15,193 nucleotides of DNA from Candidatus Poseidoniaceae archaeon. Lineage in GTDB: Archaea; Thermoplasmatota; Poseidoniia; Poseidoniales; Poseidoniaceae. A program made the position numbers and the translations under genes. The stretch lies in assembly GCA_022425185.1 (NCBI GenBank), contig JAKMFY010000110.1:1-15193 (forward strand), read 5' to 3'. Under the pieces are notes generated by a model. That model was not told where the DNA came from. It saw only the letters and a program-made list of their open reading frames with translations, and ran no database searches. Shown here piece by piece: positions 1 to 8,136 of this stretch. The stretch's first letter is position 1. Every line of letters starts with the position of its first letter.

Positions 1-482
1 GCTCCTGCGTATTTTACAATAACAGGGCCATCGATGTCGTGGGGGTCTTCAAGAACCTTAGGCATTGTACATCCTCCAGAAAGGAGCCAGTCTCTTTGCT
101 TAGCACGACTACTTTCCCATCGAAGGATATCACGATTACCGAACGTTGGAACTTCCAAGTTACGGAAGTTTTCACTTCCAAGGTATTCGACAAGAGAACC
201 GTGGGGAATAATGACTACGTTTTTGCTCTTTAACCAATCAGCATGGTCTAACATTTCTCGATAATCATCTAGCATCAACCATTCATCAGGTTCTGCACCA
301 GGGAAGGCTTTGTAGAAGCGTCTTCGGTTTTCACCTACTGCGATTCCAAGTGTTCGAAATCCTTCTTGACGTGCTCCATGAAGGATTTGAAGTGATGAAT
401 GAGATGCTACAACACCTATTGTGATGTTCTCCTTATCGTAGTCCGCAAGCCAGGAGAGAAGTGAGGAGTGGTCTACGCCCAT
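1..482 (-). CDS. purP: PurP, formate-dependent FAICAR synthetase (N-terminal part, runs off the left edge)
   Basis: My reverse-strand translation gives 160 residues from an ATG at 482, with no stop before the edge. PurP is the archaeal ATP-grasp enzyme that formylates AICAR with formate and ATP in purine biosynthesis, replacing the PurH transformylase. Seen here: an N-terminal ASHSSLQILHGARQEGF segment (about residues 26-42), IIPHGSLVEYLG (about 91-102), FGNRDILRWES (about 114-124), and PVIVKYAGA at the edge, where the ATP-grasp domain starts. This matches the N-terminal PurP domain and the domain junction as I know them. The C-terminal catalytic part is missing only because the window ends. 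The ATG was chosen because the motifs follow at normal spacing; an in-frame GTG lies about 21 bases upstream. It diverges from the dioxygenase gene across 69 bases. Identity is confident; PurP-like paralogues of uncertain activity do exist in archaea. Confidence 0.87.
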   Translation of the reverse strand, partial: MGVDHSSLLSWLADYDKENITIGVVASHSSLQILHGARQEGFRTLGIAVGENRRRFYKAFPGAEPDEWLMLDDYREMLDHADWLKSKNVVIIPHGSLVEYLGSENFRNLEVPTFGNRDILRWESSRAKQRDWLLSGGCTMPKVLEDPHDIDGPVIVKYAG

Positions 483-551
483 GTCGAGGGGTTTAGTATG
501 CACTCTATGACTGTTATCCCAGTATCATGATGCAATTGTTGATACTTTGAT

Positions 552-1691
552 ATGGAGGTTGTGAAGACTTCAAGTGCCGAATGCATATCAAGGAACATGG
601 CGAGTTCCCCCACCCCGGTTAGCCGGATGACCTATTCTGGATATTTGCAACTTGATGAACTTCTAAAATTGCAATCAGGGCCAGAAGGACATCAGCCTCC
701 CCCATCAAATGATGAGATGCATTTTATAATCACGCACCAGACATTTGAACTTTGGTTTAAGCAAATACGAGCTGAACTGAATGAAGTGCATGGATATCTT
801 TCAGAAGAAACCGTACGTGAAGAAACATTGCCCACAATGGTTCATCATTTAGAACGAGTGATTGAGATATTCCGCCTTCTTTCAAATCAGTGGAAGGTAA
901 TGGAGACCTTAAGTCCTCAAGGATTCCTTGCGTTTAGAGACCGTCTAGGGACCTCTTCAGGTTTCGAGTCATGGCAAATGCGAGCACTTGAGATGCGTCT
1001 TGGTTTGAAACAAGAACAACGTGTTGCAGATATGGATCCAATGGAACATATGAAAAAACTGCATAGTGAGAAGAAAATCTCCGATGATGCTTTTGAAATA
1101 ATGAAGACAATAGCAACTGAAAAAACACTGAATGATCTTGTTTCGGAATGGCTTTCGAGAACTCCAATCAACGGGTCAGTCCCTTCAAATGATAGCGATT
1201 CGGAGGTTGTTGAAAACTTCATTTCAACTCACCTGAGCGCAATGAAGGCTCATGCTGATCAAGTTGTATCACATATGGTCTCTATTGGCCATGGAACCGA
1301 AGAATCAATTCGCCCAAGGATGGATGCAAATCATGCCCAAGTTAGCGACTTCTTATCCCCAGATGGCGTTATGAGCCGCTCCCGAGCAGGTTTACTTTTC
1401 ATCGAGTCTTATCCGGAGTTACCGCTTCTGTCATGGCCCCGTAAATTCGTGGATACTGTTGTTCAACTTGAACAATCGATGCTCCTCTTCCGTCATTCCC
1501 ATGCTCGAATGGTTGAGCGTATGATTGGGCGCCGAATGGGAACAGGTGGTTCAAGTGGTGTCGATTATCTTGACAAGACTGCAACATACAGAATTTTCAA
1601 GGATCTGTGGGCTGTTCGGACAATGCTTCTGCCTCGTAAAAACCTTGCAGATATTGTTTCAACAGATTATTACGGATTTAATACCGATTAA
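552..1691 (+). CDS. kynA: Tryptophan 2,3-dioxygenase
   Basis: This haem enzyme opens the indole ring of L-tryptophan with O2 to give N-formylkynurenine, the first step of the kynurenine pathway. The 379-residue product carries the family signatures in order: YLQLDELLKLQ near residues 31-41, DEMHFIITHQTFELWFK at 54-70 with the distal-pocket histidine H62, GTSSGFESWQMR at 133-144, and RMIGRRMGTGGSSG at 323-336. The histidine of HARMVERMIG (H317) aligns by eye with the proximal haem ligand. It is longer than typical bacterial enzymes (about 280-300 residues) because of an N-terminal extension and a central segment around 155-220. Conserved sequence starts at about residue 26, so ATGs at 597 or 627 are possible alternative starts. 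No other kynurenine gene is in the window. The TAA stop overlaps the rpo6 stop on the other strand. Family assignment is firm; pathway use in this cell is inferred. Confidence 0.93.
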   Translation: MEVVKTSSAECISRNMASSPTPVSRMTYSGYLQLDELLKLQSGPEGHQPPPSNDEMHFIITHQTFELWFKQIRAELNEVHGYLSEETVREETLPTMVHHLERVIEIFRLLSNQWKVMETLSPQGFLAFRDRLGTSSGFESWQMRALEMRLGLKQEQRVADMDPMEHMKKLHSEKKISDDAFEIMKTIATEKTLNDLVSEWLSRTPINGSVPSNDSDSEVVENFISTHLSAMKAHADQVVSHMVSIGHGTEESIRPRMDANHAQVSDFLSPDGVMSRSRAGLLFIESYPELPLLSWPRKFVDTVVQLEQSMLLFRHSHARMVERMIGRRMGTGGSSGVDYLDKTATYRIFKDLWAVRTMLLPRKNLADIVSTDYYGFNTD

Positions 1692-1942
1692 TCTTCATGA
1701 GGATCGATGTCAATTGGGATAAGTTCGTTATCGTATTCATAGACAGCGATTTTTAGTGGGTCAAGTACGAAGCGGACACTTGCTTCTTCAAGTCCATAGA
1801 GTGAGATTAGTTCAGCCTTGAACTCTTCTCTGAGTTCAATTTCGTTGGCGTAAAGTGGGGCGCCCATTCCGATTTGGAGTGCTCTAGCACCAATGATTCT
1901 TGCTCGTTCGAAACGTGTGTGGAGACGTGCTGGCTTGACCAT
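1688..1942 (-). CDS. rpo6: DNA-directed RNA polymerase subunit Rpo6 (subunit K, omega/Rpb6 homologue)
   Basis: This small subunit helps assemble and stabilise the archaeal RNA polymerase core, like bacterial omega and eukaryotic Rpb6. The 84-residue product has the hallmark TRFERARIIGARALQIGMGAP (residues 9-29), the most conserved part of the family, and ends with the usual ELIPIDI-type strand and an acidic tail. It is somewhat longer than the shortest archaeal versions because about 25 residues, including a short acidic helix-like stretch, lie between the core motif and the final strand. The ATG is supported by a GGTG ribosome binding site 6 bases upstream. The gene converges with the dioxygenase gene and shares its last bases. 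The thioredoxin-like gene lies 71 bases upstream on the same strand. No ribosomal or other polymerase genes adjoin it here. Confidence 0.9.
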   Translation of the reverse strand: MVKPARLHTRFERARIIGARALQIGMGAPLYANEIELREEFKAELISLYGLEEASVRFVLDPLKIAVYEYDNELIPIDIDPHED

Positions 1943-1948
1943 TTTTTA

Positions 1949-1953
1949 CACCT
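1949..1953 (-). promoter_or_regulatory. Ribosome binding site of rpo6
   Basis: The minus strand reads AGGTG six bases before the ATG at 1942. It is complementary to the anti-Shine-Dalgarno end of archaeal 16S rRNA and fixes the start used for rpo6. Confidence 0.6.
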
Positions 1954-2013
1954 ACGACAGAACAGCCGTAGCGTTTCGACTGACACCTCGTTCTTCAACC
2001 CATCGGAAGAACA

Positions 2014-2910
2014 TCATTCTGATTCATTGCTTGAAAGGGGTTCTTTTAGAACGATTCGAGCATACATAATCAGCGCTGGAATGAGTGCTGCTATCGATAA
2101 TCCAAACACAGCAATCGCCATATCGTATTCACGTCCCTTGTTTTTTGTTTCCTCACGAGTTTCATTCGTACCTTCGTCAATAAGTGCGTATCCTTGACCC
2201 GATAATGTTGAGGCGCTTGTTAATGTAAACCGACCGGGTGATTCGAGTGTAACAACAATATTTGTGGTATTGTTGTTGATTATATTAGACAAGTCTAGGG
2301 TTTGAGCACTACTGCTCACTGCCACATGGTGATTAACAACATGAGGCTGGTCTACATAATCGAATTCATGCACACCGTTTTCGGTTGCCCATACATGGAC
2401 CTCATCCCCATCATCAGAAGCCCAAGAGAGCGTTCCGTTGTTGAGCGAAATCGAAGTGAATCCACTCCAATCCCGAGAGAAATTGTCCAGCACGCTGCCC
2501 AATTCCTGAGACTGGGAAGGTCCTGTCAGCAAACCTTCACCGTTTAGGACAAGATCAGGAACGCCCCAAAATCCGTATGTTGATTCGAAACGGAATTTAG
2601 AATCACTAAGGAAGTGTAGGTCAGCAGGAGATGGGTGATGTTGCAAAATAGTGACATCAGTACGATTTAACCCTTCTAATTCATCAGACACAAGGTTGCA
2701 TGGTTCGCACCAATCGGCTGAAAAATATTCAATCAAATGAGTGGTTGATAAGGCGATACACGTCTGATTTGTCAAAATGCATTCCATATCAAATATTTTC
2801 ACGTCGTGAATTGACGCAGTCCCTTCATCGTTATCGTTACCATGACCACTGGATGTAGGTAAGGTAAAAACAAGGATTAGGGCACAAATAAGGGCCTTTT
2901 TGAATGTCAT
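2014..2910 (-). CDS. Secreted thioredoxin-like protein with C-terminal membrane anchor
   Basis: The 298-residue protein starts with a signal peptide (KK, then a hydrophobic stretch to about residue 19). A thioredoxin fold follows, with the redox motif WCEPC (W67, C68, C71) and a cis-proline-like GVP at 116-118. A second cysteine pair, C44 and C51, lies before the active site. Residues about 150-245 look like a beta-rich domain with many N-x-S/T sites. A hydrophobic helix (about 264-288) ends the protein with a short cytoplasmic tail. The redox domain should therefore face outside, anchored at its C-terminus. Divergence from ctaA across 54 bases suggests a role in respiratory-complex assembly, for instance thiol chemistry for copper insertion into an oxidase subunit; this is inference. 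A general extracytoplasmic disulfide oxidoreductase is the alternative. I do not recognise a named family for the full architecture. Confidence 0.75.
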   Translation of the reverse strand: MTFKKALICALILVFTLPTSSGHGNDNDEGTASIHDVKIFDMECILTNQTCIALSTTHLIEYFSADWCEPCNLVSDELEGLNRTDVTILQHHPSPADLHFLSDSKFRFESTYGFWGVPDLVLNGEGLLTGPSQSQELGSVLDNFSRDWSGFTSISLNNGTLSWASDDGDEVHVWATENGVHEFDYVDQPHVVNHHVAVSSSAQTLDLSNIINNNTTNIVVTLESPGRFTLTSASTLSGQGYALIDEGTNETREETKNKGREYDMAIAVFGLSIAALIPALIMYARIVLKEPLSSNESE

Positions 2911-2935
2911 GATGGTTCTTGGACACAGGGTCTTG

Positions 2936-2941
2936 TTAAAA
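2936..2941 (+). promoter_or_regulatory. Possible TATA box for ctaA-ctaB
   Basis: TTAAAA is centred about 26 bases before the ctaA ATG, the distance expected if transcription starts at or next to the start codon (a leaderless mRNA). No Shine-Dalgarno site sits close to that ATG, which fits. The motif is short and the purine-rich BRE is not obvious, so support is weak. Confidence 0.3.
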
Positions 2942-2964
2942 GAGGGCCGCCTTCACGGACACCC

Positions 2965-4032
2965 ATGGACCAACCTTGGTGGAAGCGCCCTTCCACTATG
3001 CCCCTTGTCCTTACAGCGATGGCTATTCTCATCATAGTGGTCGGAGGTACAATCCGCATAAACGATGCAGGTGAGTCATGCCCTGATTGGCCTCAGTGTT
3101 TCGGAACCTGGGGCTTTGCAGTCGATGAAGCGGAACAAACTGCATACTGGGAAGAAAATCCAGATCAGATTGACAGCAGAGGGCCAGATCACCGTTACAC
3201 TATTTTCGAAATATTTGTCGAATGGTTCCACCGTATGCTTGTGGGTATTATTGCCCTTCCAATTCTGTTGAATGTTTTCATGACGAATAGGAAGAAAAAA
3301 ACCTATGGAATCGGATTGAGAAATCTAGCAATCGCTTCTGCGGTTTTACTTGTTGTACAAGCCATAGCTGGTGCAGTCACAGTTCGATTTGATAACGCCG
3401 ATTGGACTGTTGCTCTCCACCTATCTCTAGCGAGTATCTTCACCTCGATGCTGGTATGGCAATACATGGCGATGCGAGTTACAGAAGGCAGTGACTGGAA
3501 GTTCCTCAAGGCTTCAAGTGCTTTCCTAGAAAAACAAAAGAAGCGTTTTATTGGAATTACGAGTTCAGTATTTATTCTCTTGATTTTGGGTGCATGGGTC
3601 TCGAGTACGGCAGGCGGGCAGTATAATCAAGGCTGCTCAATAGGTTTCCCGAACGGGTGGCCAAAGTGTCAAGGAACGTTTCTGCCGGGTATAGATGGGC
3701 CAGGTATTCTTGTCCAAATGCTCCATCGATTTGGTGCTGGAATCGTGGGCGTAGTTTTGATTTTAAGTGCGGCTCGAGTACGTATGGATTCAAGAGAATT
3801 CAACGAAGGTGAAGGCTTTTCAAAAGCTGTTGAAATTGTAACCGGCCTTTGGATTCTGAATGTCTTCGTTGGAGGCATGTACATTGTTTTTGCAGATGCA
3901 AATGAATTCCCTGAATCCTTTTCACTCCTTCATCTTGTCTTCGGTGTTGCTTCATTCATTGCTGCAGCAACCACTTTGATGATGCTGAGACTCGCTCATC
4001 TCAAACAACCTGATGAACCTGAGGAAGAATGA
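2965..4032 (+). CDS. ctaA: Haem A synthase (CtaA/COX15 family)
   Basis: CtaA oxidises the C8 methyl group of haem O to the formyl group of haem A, needed by aa3-type oxidases. The 355-residue protein has about eight membrane helices in two similar halves. Seen: GGTIRI followed by CPDWPQC (C39, C45) in the first outer loop, the catalytic-type EWFHR (E86, H89), and H152 in ALHLSLAS. The second half has a cysteine pair C224/C235 (CSIGFPNGWPKC), H254 in LHRFGAG and H323 in LLHLVFG. The four histidines match the haem-binding positions of the family, and both loops keep the redox cysteine pairs of the Bacillus-type enzyme. It is full length, not the half-size form known from some archaea. The loop after C45 (about residues 46-80) is long and acidic. 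The stop overlaps the ctaB start (ATGA), so the two are translationally coupled. Confidence 0.92.
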   Translation: MDQPWWKRPSTMPLVLTAMAILIIVVGGTIRINDAGESCPDWPQCFGTWGFAVDEAEQTAYWEENPDQIDSRGPDHRYTIFEIFVEWFHRMLVGIIALPILLNVFMTNRKKKTYGIGLRNLAIASAVLLVVQAIAGAVTVRFDNADWTVALHLSLASIFTSMLVWQYMAMRVTEGSDWKFLKASSAFLEKQKKRFIGITSSVFILLILGAWVSSTAGGQYNQGCSIGFPNGWPKCQGTFLPGIDGPGILVQMLHRFGAGIVGVVLILSAARVRMDSREFNEGEGFSKAVEIVTGLWILNVFVGGMYIVFADANEFPESFSLLHLVFGVASFIAAATTLMMLRLAHLKQPDEPEEE

Positions 4033-5033
4033 TGGATAAAACAGAGGATACTCCTTCGATGTTTTCTCTTTTCGTTAAACTGATGAAACTAAGAGTCATT
4101 GTTCTTCTTCAAATCACCGCCATCTGCGCAATTCTCGTTCATGATTCTCTTGCTCGATATGGTTTAATCGAAATTGAACGAACATGGATTGACACAGCAT
4201 GGACCTCTCTTATCACCGTCATTGGGGGTACGCTAAGCGCAGGAGGTTCGAATGCAATCAACATGTGGTATGATCGAGATATTGACACGAAGATGAGGCG
4301 TACACAACACAGACCCCTACCACAAGGGCACCTCACGCCAAGAACAGTTCTTTTGTTTGGAGTCACAATCTCAATCTTAGGGTCTTCACTGTTCTTTTTA
4401 CTTCATTGGAAAGCAGCCTTTTGGTCCTTCTTTTCTGTATTTTTCTACGTGTTTATTTACACCATGTGGTTGAAGAGGAGAACGCCACAAAACATCGTCA
4501 TCGGTGGGGCTGCAGGAGCAACTCCCCCGTTGATTGGATGGGCAGGTGCAGCAGCAGCATCCATTGACTCAATGAATCCTTTAGATCTTGGTTCTCCTAT
4601 TCCGTGGATGCTTTTTGCTCTTATTTTCTTCTGGACACCACCTCATTTCTGGGCATTGGCTTTGTATCGGTCGGGAGAATATGCTGAAGCCAATGTTCCA
4701 ATGATGAATGAAGTTAAAGGGGCAAAAAGGACCGTTTCTGAATCTAAATTGTACTGTTTTGGTTTGTTATTGCTCGGTTCAGTTCCATGCTTTTGGCCCA
4801 ACTCAGGACTTCCGTTACTTTGGTCCTTTGTTGCAGGAGGTCTCACCTTTTGGTATGCAGCCTCTGTGTGGGGGATTGATATCGATGAACCGTTAGATGA
4901 GAACGGAAGAATGCCGAAAGCTGCTAAGAGTTTCTTCCGATCTTTGTATTATCTAGGATACATGTTTTTGTCGCTGGTTATCATCTCATTTATTCCACCA
5001 GAATGGCTTGGACCACTAGGCCCATTGGGTTGA
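4029..5033 (+). CDS. ctaB: Haem O synthase (protoheme IX farnesyltransferase)
   Basis: CtaB is a UbiA-superfamily membrane prenyltransferase that adds a farnesyl group to protohaem to make haem O, the substrate of CtaA. The 334-residue protein is mostly membrane helices. It carries the Mg-pyrophosphate motif NMWYDRDID (N78, D82, D86) followed by RRTQHRPLP (90-98), and the family segment LKRRTPQNIVIGGAAGA in the next helix pair. FWTPPHFWALAL and the C-terminal RSLYYLGYMFL helix also match the CtaB subfamily rather than other UbiA enzymes. Length is slightly above the usual 280-310 residues. A second ATG directly follows the first, so the exact start could shift by one codon. It is coupled to ctaA by a four-base overlap, and its stop lies 5 bases from the 3' end of the opposing tRNA gene. 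Confidence 0.93.
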   Translation: MMDKTEDTPSMFSLFVKLMKLRVIVLLQITAICAILVHDSLARYGLIEIERTWIDTAWTSLITVIGGTLSAGGSNAINMWYDRDIDTKMRRTQHRPLPQGHLTPRTVLLFGVTISILGSSLFFLLHWKAAFWSFFSVFFYVFIYTMWLKRRTPQNIVIGGAAGATPPLIGWAGAAAASIDSMNPLDLGSPIPWMLFALIFFWTPPHFWALALYRSGEYAEANVPMMNEVKGAKRTVSESKLYCFGLLLLGSVPCFWPNSGLPLLWSFVAGGLTFWYAASVWGIDIDEPLDENGRMPKAAKSFFRSLYYLGYMFLSLVIISFIPPEWLGPLGPLG

Positions 5034-5038
5034 GTATG

Positions 5039-5125
5039 TGGCGCGGTGAGGGAGATTCGAACTCCCGAGGGTAGAACCCACTGGATTAGCAATCCAGCGC
5101 AATGGCCAGGCTATGCGATCACCGC
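5039..5125 (-). tRNA. tRNA-Ser (anticodon GCU), CCA encoded
   Basis: On the minus strand a full class II tRNA folds by eye: acceptor GCGGTGA (5125-5119) with TCACCGC, discriminator G at 5042, and CCA at 5041-5039 in the genome. The D arm GCA/TGC holds the GG of the loop. The anticodon stem is CTGGA/TCCAG with loop TTGCTAA (anticodon GCT, reading AGC/AGU). A long variable arm GGGT-TCT-ACCC and the T arm GGGAG-TTCGAAT-CTCCC complete it. The long variable arm and discriminator G are typical of serine tRNAs. No intron is seen. An AT-rich TCATATTC lies about 30 bases upstream and could be the TATA element. Confidence 0.96.
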
Positions 5126-5193
5126 AGTAAAGCAAGCCACCGGCCTTTCCGACATGAATATGACGGTCGGTGTTTCATTGGAATCTATGGTTC

Positions 5194-8136
5194 TCAATCG
5201 AAGAATTCTTCGAATTCTTCTGCCATATTTGCTGTGCCCATTCGACGGCTTCGAGCGGCCATGACGCGCTTAAGCCTTCTTCTGCGCTTGATCATCATTG
5301 GAATAAGTAAAGCATTCAGAACGACGAGAATCAATGCTCCAATTCCAGCATATTGGAATTCCTTGATTTCCATTGAATCCTCGAGATCTCCAATCCATTC
5401 GACCCCAAGAGGTGGTTCTGGAGGTTCTGGTTCTTCTGGAATGATATGTTGGTTGTAATCCCACCATTGATTTTCAATTTCCACGCGTTCCGTGTTTTCG
5501 CTTGGATATTCTGCGATAGTCATGGCATTCCCTCGTCCGTCAACAGGTGAGAGGACGTAGAAGTATGTCCTATCTGGTCGTATGCCATCCGCTTCCAAGC
5601 CAGATTGATTGAATGTACCAGTTTCTCCTTCAATTCCGCTCAAGCCAGTCGCAATAGGATTGACATACCTCAGTTCAAGTTCATTTGGACGTGTGTCAAG
5701 GCGATACATGTTCCATGTCACTTCCCCATCCAGTTCATTTTGCGGCCATGTCCAAGTAAGGTTTAGTTCGTAGCAAGAGTTCCAACTTCGTTGTAAATCG
5801 AAACACGTTGTTGAATTTGTAAATCTGTAAGAATGTGTAAATGAAGAGACTAAACTCGAAGGAGCGATTGCATCTCCGCACAACATGGAGTTGCCTTCTT
5901 CATTCATGAACACATTGATTCTTGATAAATCTGGAACATCAGCACGATTTGAAGGAATAAGTGCATAGGACGCACATGTACCAGAGGCAAGTGGTTCTGG
6001 ATCAACCCATTTCTCTGTTGAAATGGACACCATCTCCACAAATCGCTCATCAATGAGTTGAGTCCACAGACTTTGACTATCTTCTTCATCTGGATTAGGG
6101 AATATTGTACCTCCTGTTTCAGCAACAGGGAGTTTGTAGATTCTCCAGCCCCCTAGGTATGGGTTGAATACGTCACCTTCTGCAGTCCAAGACAATTCTA
6201 TAGAGCCGCCTTTGAGCCGATTGTATTCTGTGTTATTGGCGGAAACCTCGGCTTCTGGTAACGATCCAATAAAGAGGAGGGCAGTATTACCGCTCAGACT
6301 CAGTGAAATGTTTTGGATTTCATCAAACGAGTAAAAATCAGGAGATTCAAGGTAGTCCCAGTACGTTTCGGTTGAATCTGGTAGTTCAAGGACCTCTACA
6401 GAATCAAATGGAATCATGTCTGGTAAAAGAGCTGAAAGATTCACTGTCAAATCCATCGACTGGACGTCTGCTGGTTGAGTGTTGTCATCAAGTTTCATAG
6501 CCTTAAGATCGAGAATCATCAGTGGTTCTTTGCCTCCAGCGATATTGTATTCAGAGCCTTGTATCGGTAAGAAATAGTCATATGAGAACTCTGCTTTGTC
6601 AAGAGAAACAATTGAACCAGTCAAGAGAGGTTCTTCTTCAATAACGACTTCGTCAATGAGTTGTATTGTTCTGTATACCTCTTCTTTGTTCCCAAGAGCG
6701 TCTTCAACTACCAATCCTACGATGTAGGATTTCAACGTAAAAGTTGTAGCATTGACGTTCAGGAATTTCCCGTGTCCAAGTTTTTTCACTGTATCAATCG
6801 TCCACGTGTAATTAAGAGGTTTGGCCGCAATATTGCTGGTTTGTGCACTGAGCTCGATTGTGTCTGCAGTGGTAAATGTACCAGAAACTGTATTGAGTCC
6901 TATTGCAGGGTCAATTCCTCCTGCAGTTATATCGGCAAATTCGATGAGTGTGTTGTCTGAAGGTGCTATGTCTGCACGGCCATCAAATGAGGTTGGCATG
7001 TACACTCTCAATTCCTTTCCATCTCCGATTTCTACGATATCAAATGTGCATGTGGTGAATTGTGATGGGCCAAGTGTATCGATATCACACATCTCAATGT
7101 GTTCAGATTCTCCTTGAGCATCAAACATTTCGAAAGTAACTGTAGAGTCCAAGATGGTGAAATTACCGACGTTTTCTATCTTAGCAGAAATCATATTCTC
7201 TCCGTAGTAGTAGGAAGGTGATGATGGGTCATGCGATGGATACATACTCGCAATTCTGAGATCAAGGGTGTTATCGAGGACAATTTCAATTTGTGCAAGA
7301 TCATTGAAATCGTTAAGGTCTCCATCAAAATCGCTAGAACTGCTCATGAGTCCGAATTCGAAAATGAATCTGCCAGGAATTGAATAATTTAACGCAGGCA
7401 ACGTAACTGTGAACGGTTGTTCATATCCTCCAGATGGAAGATTTGTAACGCTACGGGTTGCATTACTGACAATGGTTCCATCAAGCGTCATGAGGTTCCA
7501 TCCTATGTTTGCTACTAGATTACACGAACCGCAGGTGTTTGCAATCCCATAAATGTCCATCTCATAATCCACTTCGGTGTTCAAAATCGCTTCGCCGTTG
7601 TAAGTGTGTAGGGCTGAGAGAGTATCGCGAGGGTCTTGTTCGTTATCGACAGCTATGTCGCTGAATTCGGCTGTAAGATTGATGTTGTATGATAAGATGT
7701 CATCGCTCGTATCAATATCTGCATAATCGAATTTGAACACGACCGTAAAGGTTCCAAAGACGCCACTAGGGAACCATCGATTAGAATCAGAGAAGTTTGC
7801 AGATTCTCCGCTGAGTAATCCGTTAATGTTCATTCCCCCATCCTCGATATTGTTTGAGATGCAAGATACTGCTGTCCGAGGTCCCTCACATACGTACCAT
7901 TTCAGCGTACGAGTGTTTGTTAAAGGGCTCAATGCTTGATTTTCTACTTCTGCTGTAAATGTAATAGGATCGAATGCTGAGTAAAAGCGATCTTCAACAG
8001 GACTTTGGCCTGAGACAATAGCCAGATCAATTTGTTCTACAGCAGCAGCACTCGGTACATATGCGAGCATCGAAAATGCTGAAAAAAGCATAAGGAAAAC
8101 CAAGCTAATGCTCGTTTTTTTCTTACCAACTGCCAT
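5194..8136 (-). CDS. Large surface protein: signal peptide, beta-rich ectodomain, C-terminal membrane anchor
   Basis: The frame is open to 8289, but I start it at the ATG at 8136, because this puts KKK plus a hydrophobic stretch and AAA cleavage-like site (about residues 5-32) at the N-terminus and a GGAG site 8 bases upstream. The 980-residue product then has repeated beta-sandwich-like segments: adhesion or CARDB-like stretches (about 35-420), a PKD-like segment with LNYTWTID near residue 460, and fibronectin III-like parts in the last third (LTWTWPQ, TYFYVLSPVDGRGNA). A proline/glutamate hinge (EEPEPPEPP) precedes a hydrophobic helix (about 929-949) and a cytoplasmic tail with RRRRLKR, ending acidic. 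Several cysteine pairs and many N-x-S/T sites fit an extracellular protein. It is divergent from the pilin-like gene, suggesting joint function. Domain names are by eye; the protein could be an adhesin, S-layer-associated protein or structural part of a filament base. Confidence 0.78.
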   Translation of the reverse strand: MAVGKKKTSISLVFLMLFSAFSMLAYVPSAAAVEQIDLAIVSGQSPVEDRFYSAFDPITFTAEVENQALSPLTNTRTLKWYVCEGPRTAVSCISNNIEDGGMNINGLLSGESANFSDSNRWFPSGVFGTFTVVFKFDYADIDTSDDILSYNINLTAEFSDIAVDNEQDPRDTLSALHTYNGEAILNTEVDYEMDIYGIANTCGSCNLVANIGWNLMTLDGTIVSNATRSVTNLPSGGYEQPFTVTLPALNYSIPGRFIFEFGLMSSSSDFDGDLNDFNDLAQIEIVLDNTLDLRIASMYPSHDPSSPSYYYGENMISAKIENVGNFTILDSTVTFEMFDAQGESEHIEMCDIDTLGPSQFTTCTFDIVEIGDGKELRVYMPTSFDGRADIAPSDNTLIEFADITAGGIDPAIGLNTVSGTFTTADTIELSAQTSNIAAKPLNYTWTIDTVKKLGHGKFLNVNATTFTLKSYIVGLVVEDALGNKEEVYRTIQLIDEVVIEEEPLLTGSIVSLDKAEFSYDYFLPIQGSEYNIAGGKEPLMILDLKAMKLDDNTQPADVQSMDLTVNLSALLPDMIPFDSVEVLELPDSTETYWDYLESPDFYSFDEIQNISLSLSGNTALLFIGSLPEAEVSANNTEYNRLKGGSIELSWTAEGDVFNPYLGGWRIYKLPVAETGGTIFPNPDEEDSQSLWTQLIDERFVEMVSISTEKWVDPEPLASGTCASYALIPSNRADVPDLSRINVFMNEEGNSMLCGDAIAPSSLVSSFTHSYRFTNSTTCFDLQRSWNSCYELNLTWTWPQNELDGEVTWNMYRLDTRPNELELRYVNPIATGLSGIEGETGTFNQSGLEADGIRPDRTYFYVLSPVDGRGNAMTIAEYPSENTERVEIENQWWDYNQHIIPEEPEPPEPPLGVEWIGDLEDSMEIKEFQYAGIGALILVVLNALLIPMMIKRRRRLKRVMAARSRRMGTANMAEEFEEFFD

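Noticed and set aside
1952..1971. Inverted repeat CTACG/CGTAG upstream of rpo6 as an operator or attenuator
   Set aside because: Only five pairs with a ten-base spacer and overlapping the ribosome site region; not distinguishable from chance.
5149..5170. Hairpin CCGAC/GTCGG between the surface-protein stop and the tRNA, as a terminator
   Set aside because: The stem is five pairs with a long loop and no T-run follows; archaeal termination rarely needs hairpins, so chance is likely.
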